This document shows positions 1 to 8,488 of a stretch of DNA of 56,871 bases, in pieces. A program made the position numbers and the translations under genes. Numbering within the stretch: position 1 is the stretch's first letter; each line of letters starts with the position of its first letter. Below the pieces are notes generated by a model. That model saw nothing but the letters and a program-made list of their open reading frames with translations, ran no database searches and was not told the DNA's origin. Source of the stretch: Leptolyngbyaceae cyanobacterium CSU_1_3 (GTDB lineage: Bacteria; Cyanobacteriota; Cyanobacteriia; Leptolyngbyales; Leptolyngbyaceae); the NCBI GenBank assembly GCA_012034655.1, contig JAAUOZ010000005.1:1-56871 (forward strand). The letters are read 5' to 3'.

Positions 1-183
1 CTCTTTCTTTACCTCAATTATTTGCTGCTTTGCCAGTTCAAGATCAGCAGGAAGAAGCATTTCATCAGGCTCATAGTGAGACACGATACTGTCAGAGTCA
101 TAACTTTGCTGACCTGAACCATCTACGACCAGCCATGTAGTCTCTATTTTTCCAAATGAGAATGTTCCTGCATCTTGCAACAT
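1..183 (-). CDS. Partial hypothetical protein (N-terminal 61 codons)
   Basis: An open frame of 61 codons starts with ATG at 183 and runs off the left edge of the window. An AAGGAAG Shine-Dalgarno sequence lies six bases before the ATG, which is the main reason to believe it. The translation begins MLQDAGTFSFGKIETTWLVV, is acidic in the middle and ends with a Lys/Glu/Gln-rich stretch that looks helical. I do not recognise the family. A 68-codon frame at 98-304 on the same strand overlaps it in another phase, has no ribosome-binding site and has unusual composition, so I prefer this frame. The gene would be transcribed away from holA's end, with a gap of about 150 bases that shows no other feature. 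Confidence 0.5.
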   Translation of the reverse strand, partial: MLQDAGTFSFGKIETTWLVVDGSGQQSYDSDSIVSHYEPDEMLLPADLELAKQQIIEVKKE

Positions 184-335
184 AGACTGCTTCCTTAAGA
201 GAACCGTGACGAGTCTTGCCGTTGTATTGTACTAGCACAATGCTTCTGGAGACTAGGGCAATGAACAGTAAAGCCAATTTATTGTTTCCTAGTCTCCAAG
301 CCATATAGAGTCTCGTACACCTGACTTTAGTAAAG

Positions 336-1301
336 TCACGCTATTTGTGGTAGTTCAAATAACCGTGTAATAGTGAGCAGGATCGGCAGAATGGCGTTTG
401 CCTGCACAGCACCTTGCTTTATCAACATTTCCAAATCCACCAGTTTGGTTACTGCCTGAATCAAGGTTCTGAGGGGCATGGTTGCGACCTCTTGCCGCAA
501 ATAGTAAAGCCGATTGGGATTCCCCACGTTGCACAATTGAGCAATTTCAGTGTTGTTCTGAATACCTCTCACAAGCGCACTTTTAACCCATAGCCAAGTT
601 CTAAACTGGGTCAGTAGAGTCGCAACCATCACCAGCATTGGCTCAGAGCGAGCCAGCAATTCGTCGATCAGACGCACCACTGCTTCACTTTCCCCGTTGC
701 GAACCGCCTCCGCTAGTTGCAGATTGCTCTGAGTCTGGAAAGGAATCAGGCTTTGTACTTCAGCAAGACCGACGAGCTGACCATTCGTATAGATTGTCAG
801 TTTACGGAGTTCTGAAACAGCGCGGGTCATATCATTGCCGATCGCCTCTGCCAGATATTCAATGACATCTTTAGGCAGTCGGAGTTTCATCTGCTTTGCT
901 TGGGTGGCGATTGCCTCTGCAATCAAATCTGTACGCCAGGGAGGAATTAATGAAAGCTCGAAACACTGACCATACTTGATCAAATGCTTGTAGATCTTCA
1001 GGCGCTTGTCCACGTTTGTTGCCAGAAAGACAACCATTGTGGCATCCGGTATTTGAGCAAGTTGCTGCAAACTTTCTAACTGGGTATCACCCCATTGCTT
1101 CAGATTGCAGTCTTCTACGACCACAAGCCGTTTACCACCACTGAGCGAGGGTGTTCGTGCTGCACTCATTGCCTGTTCCAAAGCACTGGATGGGAAGCGA
1201 TGATAGCAAAGCTCTAACCACTGCGAGTCAAGTTCTGCTTTGTATTGCTCCAGTTTTTGTCGGATGGCAAATTGATCGTCTCCAGCCAACAGAATAATCA
1301 T
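336..1301 (-). CDS. holA: DNA polymerase III subunit delta
   Basis: This 321-residue protein is the clamp-loader delta subunit, which opens the beta sliding clamp. It begins MIILLAGDDQFAIRQKLEQY, the usual start of HolA with its degenerate nucleotide-binding fold. The middle carries the family's clamp-contact and AAA+ lid region (around residues 60-210) and the C-terminal collar helices end in TITRLFELPQ. Length is normal for the family (about 320-345). The start codon overlaps the stop codon of dnaX by four bases, so the two clamp-loader subunits are translationally coupled. Delta lacks a working Walker A motif, as expected. There is no sign of damage. Confidence 0.93.
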   Translation of the reverse strand: MIILLAGDDQFAIRQKLEQYKAELDSQWLELCYHRFPSSALEQAMSAARTPSLSGGKRLVVVEDCNLKQWGDTQLESLQQLAQIPDATMVVFLATNVDKRLKIYKHLIKYGQCFELSLIPPWRTDLIAEAIATQAKQMKLRLPKDVIEYLAEAIGNDMTRAVSELRKLTIYTNGQLVGLAEVQSLIPFQTQSNLQLAEAVRNGESEAVVRLIDELLARSEPMLVMVATLLTQFRTWLWVKSALVRGIQNNTEIAQLCNVGNPNRLYYLRQEVATMPLRTLIQAVTKLVDLEMLIKQGAVQANAILPILLTITRLFELPQIA

Positions 1302-2746
1302 CCTGTCCTCCCATTCTTGCCAGCTGTGAGTATTCTGATTAATACGGTCATCGGCTTCGGGCTATGGGTAACTCGCTGAAGCATTCGAGCGATCGCCTGT
1401 TGATTCGCTTCAAATTTCGCAAACGAGGCAGGGGCAACCTCCAGGATTGCCTTCGTTCCTTGTAGCTTGGTCAAGCGTCCCTGAGTCAACAGCTTTTGAG
1501 TTCCTGGTTTAGCCGAGGCTACAACTTTTTGCCAGAGAGCTTCTAAATCAGTAGGTTTGTGAGCTGTGGTTGTCGAAGCTGTCTCAGAAATTGCTTTACG
1601 GCTGTGCCCATTTTTGCCTACTGCCTGCTTCATATCTGGAGAGCTGAAGGGGGTCGATCTCAACATCGGCATCAAGTTCAGCAGACATGTTTCTAGCCAA
1701 ACGGCGGCATTGGTTGTATTGCGAAGATAGCTCTCTGCTTTCTGTAATTGAGCCAGAGATTGATTGAGTGTGTCGAAATCCCAGTGAGTCAAAATTGTCT
1801 TCAATTGGCTATAGTTGACAGAGCTGGTAAGCAGATCTGTTGCTTGGGGAGCTGCTTTGAGAATGAGCAGATCTCGGTAGGTTTGGAGCAAGCTGCTGAG
1901 AACCAGTTTGGGCGTTTTGCCAGAATCGACCAGTGTTCGAGCTGATTGAAGAAGTTGAAACGTATCGTTCGTGGCAATCGCCTCCAGCACTATCAGCAGG
2001 TCTGTCGCCGTAACACCACCCGTCATTTCGATCACATGATTCGCTGTAACCGCTTCACCTAGCAGGCTCACCTGACCCAAAAGCTGAAGGGCATCCCGTA
2101 AGCCTCCCTCTACAAAACGGGCGATCGCCATCAAAGCCTCATCACTGACAGCGATCGCTTCGGCATCCGCAATCTCCTGAAGGTGCTGGGCGATCGTCTG
2201 GAGCGACAGCGCCCGAAAATGAAACACCTGACAGCGGCTCACAATCGTCGGCAGTACCTTATGCACTTCTGTTGTACAGAGAATGAAGACTACATGGGGT
2301 GGTGGCTCTTCAATGCACTTCAACAGGGCGTTTTGGGACTGGGTAGTTAATTGATGGCATTCATCCAGAATAAAAATTCGGTAGCGTCCCTGCACAGGTG
2401 CAAGGCTGCTGCGTTCAATCAAAGCACGGGCATCATCCACCCCATTGTTAGAAGCGGCATCAATCTCACTTACATCCAGGCTATTGCTGGTTTCAATCGA
2501 TCGGCAAGATTGGCAGGTGCCGCAAGGTTCATCAGTAGGGCCATCAAAGCTCAGACAATTGAGCGACTTGGCAAAGATCCGCGCAGTAGAGGTTTTACCA
2601 GTGCCTCTAGAACCTGTGAAAAGATACGCCGGGGCTATGTGCATTCGGTCGATGGCATTGGTCAAAGCGGTTTGGACGTAGGGTTGTCCAACCAGTTCTG
2701 CCAGGATTTTAGGGCGATATTTTTGGTGTAAGGCGTTGGTCGGCAT
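1298..2746 (-). CDS. dnaX: DNA polymerase III gamma/tau subunit
   Basis: This is the ATPase motor of the clamp loader, 482 residues. Visible motifs are the Walker A GSRGTGKTS near residue 46, a zinc-binding cluster CGTCQSC near residue 77, the Walker B DECH near residue 128 and the SRC sensor/arginine-finger motif near residue 171. The C-terminal part (from about 380) is a short polar linker plus a tail and is shorter than E. coli tau, so this is a gamma-like or short-tau product. Some cyanobacterial dnaX genes carry an intein; here the ATPase core is uninterrupted. It overlaps holA by four bases and is the first gene of the pair. Confidence 0.93.
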   Translation of the reverse strand: MPTNALHQKYRPKILAELVGQPYVQTALTNAIDRMHIAPAYLFTGSRGTGKTSTARIFAKSLNCLSFDGPTDEPCGTCQSCRSIETSNSLDVSEIDAASNNGVDDARALIERSSLAPVQGRYRIFILDECHQLTTQSQNALLKCIEEPPPHVVFILCTTEVHKVLPTIVSRCQVFHFRALSLQTIAQHLQEIADAEAIAVSDEALMAIARFVEGGLRDALQLLGQVSLLGEAVTANHVIEMTGGVTATDLLIVLEAIATNDTFQLLQSARTLVDSGKTPKLVLSSLLQTYRDLLILKAAPQATDLLTSSVNYSQLKTILTHWDFDTLNQSLAQLQKAESYLRNTTNAAVWLETCLLNLMPMLRSTPFSSPDMKQAVGKNGHSRKAISETASTTTAHKPTDLEALWQKVVASAKPGTQKLLTQGRLTKLQGTKAILEVAPASFAKFEANQQAIARMLQRVTHSPKPMTVLIRILTAGKNGRTG

Positions 2747-2844
2747 GGTGATATGAGTTTAATCATCATGGCGATCGCCCCTAATCAGGGGCAGTAATCT
2801 CAGAGTAAGGAGCTGTAAATGACTGATATCTCACATTCATTCTT

Positions 2845-4782
2845 TTAGTTACTTAACAAGCGCAATCCACTCAGGATGACCAGAACTGTAGATCCCTCAT
2901 GTCCAACCACACCAAGTGGTAATGTGATGTTGCCAATGAAATTAGCAATGATCAGGAGCAAAATAAAACTGAGTGCAAACGCAATGTTTTGTTTAACAAC
3001 GGTTTGAGAACGTTGTCCTAGACGAATGGCAGTTGCAATTTTCTCCAATCGATCAGTCATCAACACAATATCTGCCGTTTCCAGTGCCACATCACTTCCA
3101 GCGGCTCCCATTGCGATGCCGACGGTGGCTTGAGCCAATGCAGGTGCATCATTAATACCATCTCCAACCATTGCAACGGTTTGGTATTTCTGCTGGAGTT
3201 GTTGAATAATCTGAAGCTTTTCCTCTGGTAGCAATTCTGCATAAACCCGGTCAATCCCAATCGATCGCGCCACACTGTTTGCTGTTTGTTGATTGTCACC
3301 TGTGAGCATGACGATCGCCTCAATTCCCAGGCGTTTCAGTTGAGCGATCGCGGCGGTTGCTTCGGGTCGAAGGGTATCGGCGATCGCAATTAATCCAACC
3401 ACGTTGCCTGCTTCAGCTACCCAAACTACTGTCTTACCATCTTGTTCCAGTTGATTGGTATGTGTCAGCAAATTCGTTGGACTGGATTGCACGCTCGATT
3501 GCACAAACGGCGCTTTCCCTACACAAACGGGAATTCCTCCCTTCAAGCCCGTAATTCCCTGCCCTGGCTGTGCCTGAACAGAGTTCACGGATGCATCTGT
3601 TGTAGGAAAAGCATTTGTTGTATACTGACAAATTGCCTGCCCAATGGGATGTTCTGAATAGGCTTCGAGTGCAGCCGCGAGATTTACCACATCGGCTTCG
3701 GTGTATCCCTCTGCTGGAATGACTTTATAGACCTGGGGTTTTCCAGTGGTCAACGTTCCCGTCTTATCGAAGGCGATTGCCCTGACCTTACCAATCAATT
3801 CCAACTGGGCACCGCTTTTAAATAAAATGCCCTGTCGTGCTCCATTGGCAATACCCGATAGCAGCGTGGGCATAATGGCTGCCACCAGAGCGCAGGGGGA
3901 GGCTACGACCAGAAAGATTAGGGTGCGATAGATGGTTGTTTCCCAACTCCATCCCCAGAGGAACGGGGGCAGAATTGCCAACAGAATCCCCACCAAAACA
4001 ACAACACGGGCATAGCCGCGCTCAAAGCGTTCAACGAATTGCTGCGATTTTGGCTTCTCGGTTTGTGCCTGCTCCACGACGCGAATGATTCGTTGCAGTA
4101 AGCTACTTTCGGGTGGTTGATGCACTTTCAGCAGTAAGGCTCCATAGCCATTTAAGGTGCCAGCAAAGACCTCATCCCCGATCGTTTTCTCAACAGGAAG
4201 CGATTCTCCCGTAATCGCAGCTTCATTGAGAGCAGTCTCTCCCTCCACAATCACCGCATCGGTTGGAATCAGTTCTCCTGGCTTGACCCGAATGCGATCG
4301 CCCACCTGTAAATCTGAGATTGGCAGGGTTCGTTCTTGCCCGTCAACGACCACTCGTGCGGTATCTGCCGTCAAGCTCATCAAGCCACGGATACTCCGCT
4401 CTGTCCGTTGCATGGCATAGCCTTCCAACGCTCCACTGATGGCAAAAATCAGGATCAGAATCGCTCCATCCACAATCAGGTAATACTCCCGCCGCCACAG
4501 TCCCAGGAACGCGGCTCCGAGGGCTGCCACAATCATCAACAAATCCACATCCAGTTCTTTTTCCTGGAGTAAGGTAGTCAATCCTTCACGGGCGCTTTCA
4601 AACCCGCCAATAACGTAGGCAGCAGGCAGAAGGAACAATGCCAACCCCAGCCAGTTGAACTGCAAGGCACTCCAACCCAGCAGCACTAAAATTCCACAAA
4701 GCAATGCTGCCAGGACATCCGGATGATCGGTGGCAACGCGAGTCAGACGAGCAGGGTAGAGCATGGGCAGAATCAAAAACAC
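2845..4782 (-). CDS. coaT: P1B-4-type metal-exporting ATPase (CoaT-like)
   Basis: This 645-residue heavy-metal P-type ATPase pumps divalent metal, probably cobalt, out of the cytoplasm. It has no N-terminal metal-binding domain, only about six transmembrane segments around TGES (actuator domain), DKTGTLT (phosphorylation site), an HP motif (SEHPIG) and GDGINDAP. The intramembrane motif is SPC (VVASPCALVA) rather than CPC, which in this superfamily marks the P1B-4 group that includes Synechocystis CoaT. The divergent neighbour is a CoaR-type regulator, which supports cobalt. The frame opens with GTG at 4782, almost on top of the predicted transcription start near 4784. ATG at 4764 is therefore a better start. 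Confidence 0.9.
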   Translation of the reverse strand: MFLILPMLYPARLTRVATDHPDVLAALLCGILVLLGWSALQFNWLGLALFLLPAAYVIGGFESAREGLTTLLQEKELDVDLLMIVAALGAAFLGLWRREYYLIVDGAILILIFAISGALEGYAMQRTERSIRGLMSLTADTARVVVDGQERTLPISDLQVGDRIRVKPGELIPTDAVIVEGETALNEAAITGESLPVEKTIGDEVFAGTLNGYGALLLKVHQPPESSLLQRIIRVVEQAQTEKPKSQQFVERFERGYARVVVLVGILLAILPPFLWGWSWETTIYRTLIFLVVASPCALVAAIMPTLLSGIANGARQGILFKSGAQLELIGKVRAIAFDKTGTLTTGKPQVYKVIPAEGYTEADVVNLAAALEAYSEHPIGQAICQYTTNAFPTTDASVNSVQAQPGQGITGLKGGIPVCVGKAPFVQSSVQSSPTNLLTHTNQLEQDGKTVVWVAEAGNVVGLIAIADTLRPEATAAIAQLKRLGIEAIVMLTGDNQQTANSVARSIGIDRVYAELLPEEKLQIIQQLQQKYQTVAMVGDGINDAPALAQATVGIAMGAAGSDVALETADIVLMTDRLEKIATAIRLGQRSQTVVKQNIAFALSFILLLIIANFIGNITLPLGVVGHEGSTVLVILSGLRLLSN

Positions 4783-4790
4783 CTGCTCTC

Positions 4791-4822
4791 AGGCTAAACC
4801 TTGACATCAGTGTTAATGTCAA
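4791..4822 (-). promoter_or_regulatory. MerR-type promoter/operator of coaT
   Basis: A 7-8-7 inverted repeat, TTGACAT-N8-ATGTCAA, occupies 4801-4822. Read toward coaT, it starts with a -35 hexamer TTGACA at 4822-4817, and a possible -10 TAGCCT follows after 20 bases (4796-4791). An over-long 19-20 base spacer with a dyad inside it is the hallmark of promoters activated by MerR-family proteins, and the divergent gene encodes one. The hexamer positions are inferred by eye. Confidence 0.7.
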
Positions 4823-4840
4823 GCTTGTAGGCTCTTTCTA

Positions 4841-5953
4841 ATGGAAATGATGCAGGCACTGACAATAAAAGAACTCACGGTTGCGGTTGGGGGCCGGATT
4901 ACCCCTCGGATGGTGCGGCATTACCACCAGTTGGGTCTGTTGCCGCCACCTGTGCGATCGCCCGGAAACTATCGGCTCTATGCTGAATCGGATGTGCAAC
5001 GACTGAAGCGCATTGTTGCTCTAAAACAACAAGGGTTTCAACTGGCTCATATCCAAAAATTGCTGGAAACGGATGCCAGTCATGATGCGCCAGAATCACT
5101 GCTATCTCAGCTACAGCAGCAGTATCAAGTGGTAGTCGGGCAAATCACTCAACTCCGACACACGGCATCTGCCCTGGAACGATTGCTGGGGCGCGATCGC
5201 TCCTGTCAGGCAACCCAGGCGGAAGTCCTGGCACGGTTGAAACAGCTAGAGGTGCAGACTCAAATGCACCTTAATGGCTTTGAGGAATTGTGGGATGAAC
5301 TGGATGCTGACGTTCATGCTCACCCTGAATCCTTTCAAGAATCGCTGCAATGGTTGTTGCCGGATTTGGGCGATCGCTCTGAGATTGAGGTGGATCTGCT
5401 CTCCCAGTTGGTGCTGGCGTGTGGAGATGTGAGTCTGGTGCCGTTCGTCCGAGTGGGGAAAGGGGCGATCGCTGCCAGTCGAGAGGCACTTAAAGCAGGC
5501 TGTTTGATTATGACGGATGTACCAATGGTGGCGGCAGCACTGGATCACACTCGTTTGCGGCATCTGGGATGTGAGGTGACTACCCTGATCAATGATCCTC
5601 ATGTTGCAACCGCACCCGATGCAGAGCGAGCCTTTTAGCAGTATCAGGACTGGAAGAAGCCATTGAGCAAGTGTCCTGATGGATGCATTCTGGTGATCGG
5701 CTATGCCCCCTCCATTCTGTTAGCCGTGTGTCAGGCAATTCAGCAACAAGCCCTTCAGCCTGCCCTGGTGATCGGGATGCCGATCGGTTTTAGTCATGCA
5801 CCAATTGCCAAACGTCAACTGATGCGATCGGGAGTGCCTTTTATTACGATCGAAGGGGCGTTGGGTGGCGGGCTGCTGGCAGCGACAGCACTGAATGCGT
5901 TAGCTGAGTCGCTCATTGCCAAGCCCGATTGCCACTGCTATCTGACAACCTGA
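4841..5953 (+). pseudogene. coaR: CoaR-type cobalt regulator split by an in-frame TAG
   Basis: The first part (4841-5638, 265 codons) is a MerR-type DNA-binding domain (residues 1-80) followed by a coiled linker and the first half of a precorrin-8X methylmutase (CobH)-like domain, including LKAGCLIMTDVPMVAAALDH. A TAG at 5636-5638 interrupts it. The same frame stays open to 5953 and encodes the rest of the CobH-like domain (ILVIGYAPSILL, PALVIGMPIGF, GALGGGLLAATALNALAES). It ends in the C-terminal Cys-His-Cys motif (DCHC) that cobalt sensing by Synechocystis CoaR depends on. The TAG stands before a CAG codon and could be a CAG-to-TAG change. As read, the product would lack the effector half. 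It is divergent from coaT, as in Synechocystis. Confidence 0.88.
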
Positions 5954-5960
5954 TATGTGC

Positions 5961-6215
5961 TTAGAAAACGGGGAACTGCCCTTGCAGGAGTTGATCCACT
6001 TTGGTGCAACGGGCACAGGAACACCCCGTTGGCAGCAAGGGGCGATCGGAGGGCGATACAACAGAAACAGAAACGGCGTGATGATCGGTTGTAGCCCCTA
6101 CTGAGCCGAGTTGCAACAGGTTAGCAGGCGTGCTGGCTTCAGCCGGATTGCTGACCATCACTAAAGCAGCCAGGATAGCAGGGCACGAAACGAGGGTCAG
6201 TTTGGTTAAGTTCAT
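5961..6215 (-). CDS. Small secreted Cys-rich protein
   Basis: An 84-residue protein with a clear signal peptide (Lys near the start, a hydrophobic core to about residue 22, then an Ala-x-Ala-type cleavage region PAEAST). The mature part is short and ends with a CSCARC cluster (Cys-x-Cys-x2-Cys) near residue 67. I do not recognise the family. It faces smtA across a 170-base region that holds the SmtB-type operator, and it converges on coaR. The cysteine cluster and this position make a periplasmic metal-binding role plausible but unproven. A short palindrome TTCATGAA at 6257-6264 lies about 40 bases before its start. Confidence 0.62.
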   Translation of the reverse strand: MNLTKLTLVSCPAILAALVMVSNPAEASTPANLLQLGSVGATTDHHAVSVSVVSPSDRPLLPTGCSCARCTKVDQLLQGQFPVF

Positions 6216-6325
6216 TGTTTTTCTGCCAGTACTTAACCACCCAATTTAGCCATTGTTCATGAAACTGTCATTAAAACCCACGCAACGTAGCGCAGCTTCT
6301 CCAGTTGTGAAGATTTTCAGCACCC

Positions 6326-6351
6326 AATACATGAATCACTGTTCATATATT
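6326..6351. promoter_or_regulatory. SmtB/ArsR-type operator before smtA
   Basis: A near-perfect 10-6-10 inverted repeat, AATACATGAA-N6-TTCATATATT, with one mismatch between the arms, lies 35 bases before the smtA start. The core ATGAA-N6-TTCAT has the form of the imperfect 12-2-12 sites bound by SmtB and ZiaR. The smtB gene is directly downstream of smtA, so zinc-responsive autoregulation of both is likely. Confidence 0.75.
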
Positions 6352-6385
6352 AATATGAGTCAGAAGCTTGTTTAGGAGAACCCCT

Positions 6386-6553
6386 ATGACTACAGTGACT
6401 CAAATGAAGTGTGCTTGCCCGGATTGCCTGTGTATCGTGAATTTGAGCGATGCAGTGATGAAAGATGACAAAGCCTATTGTGGCGAAGCTTGTGCCAATG
6501 GACATCCCCAAGGATCAGGTTGTGGACATACAGGCTGTGGTTGTCATTCCTGA
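6386..6553 (+). CDS. smtA: Bacterial metallothionein SmtA
   Basis: A 55-residue Cys/His-rich cytoplasmic protein that sequesters zinc and other soft metals. It shows the SmtA/BmtA pattern: MKCACPDCLCIV near the start, then AYCGEACANGH, and a tail GCGHTGCGCHS. That makes nine cysteines plus two to three histidines, able to hold a four-metal cluster. The ATG at 6386 is chosen over an upstream in-frame TTG at 6368 because AGGAGA ends five bases before it. It is followed by smtB after 22 bases in the same direction; in Synechococcus the two genes are divergent. Confidence 0.93.
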   Translation: MTTVTQMKCACPDCLCIVNLSDAVMKDDKAYCGEACANGHPQGSGCGHTGCGCHS

Positions 6554-6575
6554 ATATCGCTAACCCCTTTCCTTC

Positions 6576-6983
6576 ATGTCTGATTTGCCTGCTCAACCTA
6601 GTTCTGAGATGCCTAAAGATGGGGAAGATTTTTGTTGTGATCTTCCCCATGACCATTCTGCTGACTCAACCCAACGGTTGCAGCAACCACCCCTGAGCAG
6701 TGAGAAAGCCCAGCGGATGGCAGAATTTCTAGGGTTTCTTGCCGATCCCAATCGGTTGCGAATTTTGTCAATCCTGGCAAAACAGGAGATGTGTGTGGGC
6801 GATTTGGCAACGGCTGTGGACATGAATGAATCAGCCGTATCTCACCAGTTAAGAACCTTACGAACGATTCGCCTGGTGAGTTCTCGCAAGCAAGGACGGC
6901 ATGTGTTTTACCGCTTGCAGGATGATCATGTCTTTGCGTTCTATCAGGCGGTGGTGGAGCATTTAGATGAGCCTGATACGTGA
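6576..6983 (+). CDS. smtB: Zinc-responsive ArsR-family repressor SmtB
   Basis: This 135-residue winged-helix repressor belongs to the SmtB/ZiaR group. The recognition helix region reads MCVGDLATAVDMNESAVSHQ. The C-terminal helix has the full alpha-5 zinc site DxHx10HxxE (DDHVFAFY...EHLDE). The alpha-3N site is also present: an N-terminal CC followed by HDH (residues about 20-27) and the Cys of MCVGDLA. With both sites intact it should sense zinc. Its own operator is probably the dyad at 6326-6351. Confidence 0.93.
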   Translation: MSDLPAQPSSEMPKDGEDFCCDLPHDHSADSTQRLQQPPLSSEKAQRMAEFLGFLADPNRLRILSILAKQEMCVGDLATAVDMNESAVSHQLRTLRTIRLVSSRKQGRHVFYRLQDDHVFAFYQAVVEHLDEPDT

Positions 6984-7052
6984 AGGGCTTACTATTTGCC
7001 AAATCTCTGACCGCATAGACTCTGTAACCCGATGACTAACGCTGAAATCTCA

Positions 7053-7892
7053 TCATCCATGTAATGGTATTGTCAGTATCGGTAACGCGATCGGAAGTAA
7101 CCAAATCCAAAGCTGATATTGACTTTGAGTAATTTCTGGCTGAGTCAGGAGAAAGTCAATTCGTTCTTCTAATCGAGTGGCAGAAGTTGTGTCATAAAAT
7201 GCAGCACAGTGATGATGTTGTGCAGAGGTCGATCGCACGACGAGTAAAAGAGCCTCTGCCAATGTCAACGCATCGACCCGTTGTGCTGCCCATTGATCGG
7301 CTCGTAACTCCCGTAGCAGTAACAACTCCTGCCAGAGAGATTCCGTTTTAGGAAGCCAAAAGGTTAATCGTCGAATCCAGTTGAGCCAGAAGAAAAAGCA
7401 GGTATCGCAGTAGTATCTATGCGCTTCTTCATGACTCAAGACTGCTTCCAGTTGCTCTGCACTCAGAGCTTCCAATAATCCTCGACTCACCACTAACTCT
7501 GATTTCCAAATCCCTACTTGAGCAGCGAACAAATCAGGAGTCTCTAACACTCGTCCTGTTCTGCCTGAAACTGCTGATGATGGCAGGGAACGAATTGGCT
7601 GAAGCGATCGCCACTGTTGCCCAAACAAATAAGCAAGCAATACCCCTGTAAATCCAAGAAATCCTAACGCAACGTGGCATCCCACCCATCCCACAGAATG
7701 CCTGAGCATGGTGCCGTGATGCCCCATACCCAGAACTGTCATACTGGTTGTCAGCAATAGAATGGGTGGTAACAGAAATGCCCCTAACGTTCGCTGCCAC
7801 CGATCAGCCCAAGTACCTGAAGATCGGAACCAGGAAAGCCGGATGAATGCTGCCACTGCCACCGCCATCAACAGAATGCCTAAGTGCATCAC
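7053..7892 (-). CDS. petP: M56-family membrane metalloprotease (PetP-like)
   Basis: A 279-residue membrane protein of the BlaR1/M56 peptidase family. It has N-terminal transmembrane segments, then LSHEEAHRYYCD with the zinc-binding HExxH motif near residue 155, a downstream acidic helix (LRELRADQWAAQ) and a C-terminal transmembrane segment. There is no penicillin-sensor domain. Its start overlaps the stop of the BlaI-type gene by four bases. In Synechocystis the equivalent pair is PetR-PetP, in which PetP degrades PetR when copper is present. The divergent cytochrome c6 gene next door supports this assignment strongly. Confidence 0.82.
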   Translation of the reverse strand: MMHLGILLMAVAVAAFIRLSWFRSSGTWADRWQRTLGAFLLPPILLLTTSMTVLGMGHHGTMLRHSVGWVGCHVALGFLGFTGVLLAYLFGQQWRSLQPIRSLPSSAVSGRTGRVLETPDLFAAQVGIWKSELVVSRGLLEALSAEQLEAVLSHEEAHRYYCDTCFFFWLNWIRRLTFWLPKTESLWQELLLLRELRADQWAAQRVDALTLAEALLLVVRSTSAQHHHCAAFYDTTSATRLEERIDFLLTQPEITQSQYQLWIWLLPIALPILTIPLHG

Positions 7893-8308
7893 TGCTCCTC
7901 CCTGGCTTGCCGTGCAGCACGAATCCGTTGGGCGATCGCCTCTAGTTGGTCTAAGCTAGCGGCATCTAAACTGTCTGCAAATGCGGCAACCATATCGGGA
8001 TTGCTTACCGCTAAAAACTGGTTTAGCTGGTTGTGAGCTTGCAGTACTTTAGCTTCTTCTTGAGAAATCCGAGGTTGCCACTGAAAGGCTTTTTCCTGCT
8101 TATGGCACATCACCCAACCCTTCTTTGCCAGACGATTGAGAACGGTTGTCACCGAGGCTTGAGCGAGTTCGCGATCGGGGTCAGATAGGATGCGATCGTG
8201 GATCTCTTTAACCGTTGCCGATTCAAATTCCCAAAGGATTTCCAGGATCTCACTCTCTAGCGGACCTAATGAGAGTTGCTTGGGACGGTAGTCTGGCAGA
8301 GGTGACAT
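7889..8308 (-). CDS. petR: BlaI/CopY-family regulator (PetR-like)
   Basis: A winged-helix repressor/activator of about 139 residues from ATG 8308 (an upstream GTG at 8347 extends it by 13 residues). The DNA-binding domain shows LGPLESEILEILWEFESATV and SVTTVLNRLAKKGWV, typical of BlaI/MecI/CopY. The C-terminal part is helical and would carry dimerisation and the protease cleavage site. It is the first gene of the petR-petP pair and is divergent from petJ, with GACN5GTC sites in the shared region. In Synechocystis PetR represses plastocyanin and activates cytochrome c6 when copper is scarce; the same role here is inference. Confidence 0.82.
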   Translation of the reverse strand: MSPLPDYRPKQLSLGPLESEILEILWEFESATVKEIHDRILSDPDRELAQASVTTVLNRLAKKGWVMCHKQEKAFQWQPRISQEEAKVLQAHNQLNQFLAVSNPDMVAAFADSLDAASLDQLEAIAQRIRAARQAREEQ

Positions 8309-8375
8309 GGGTGATGAGCACTCAAAATTGAAATTAGTGTACACCACAGGTCAGAGTTCATGCTTTGTAATGTTT

Positions 8376-8428
8376 GACAGATGGTCTTATTAAAAAGCTG
8401 TGACCTTTGACGAAGCGTCTTTTGACAG
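8376..8428. promoter_or_regulatory. Paired GACN5GTC sites between petR and petJ
   Basis: Two GACN5GTC dyads lie at 8376-8386 and 8409-8419, centred 33 bases apart, about three turns of DNA. Each is preceded by TTT, and the second is followed directly by TTTTGACA. The same block recurs before the PepSY gene (9834-9844) and the last TonB receptor (48706-48716). Because petR is encoded alongside, it is the likely binding protein. The motif comes from comparing the four sites in this window. Confidence 0.62.
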
Positions 8429-8488
8429 CGATCAATCAAATGATCAGGATGGTGAACAGACCGTTGATCTGAGAAGAGGAGCCTGCAC

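Noticed and set aside
98-304. 68-codon minus-strand frame near the left edge
   Set aside because: It has no ribosome-binding site and overlaps, in another phase, a frame with a clear AAGGAAG site starting at 183.
1298-2746. Intein in dnaX
   Set aside because: Some cyanobacterial dnaX genes carry one, but the ATPase core from Walker A to the SRC motif is uninterrupted and the length is normal.
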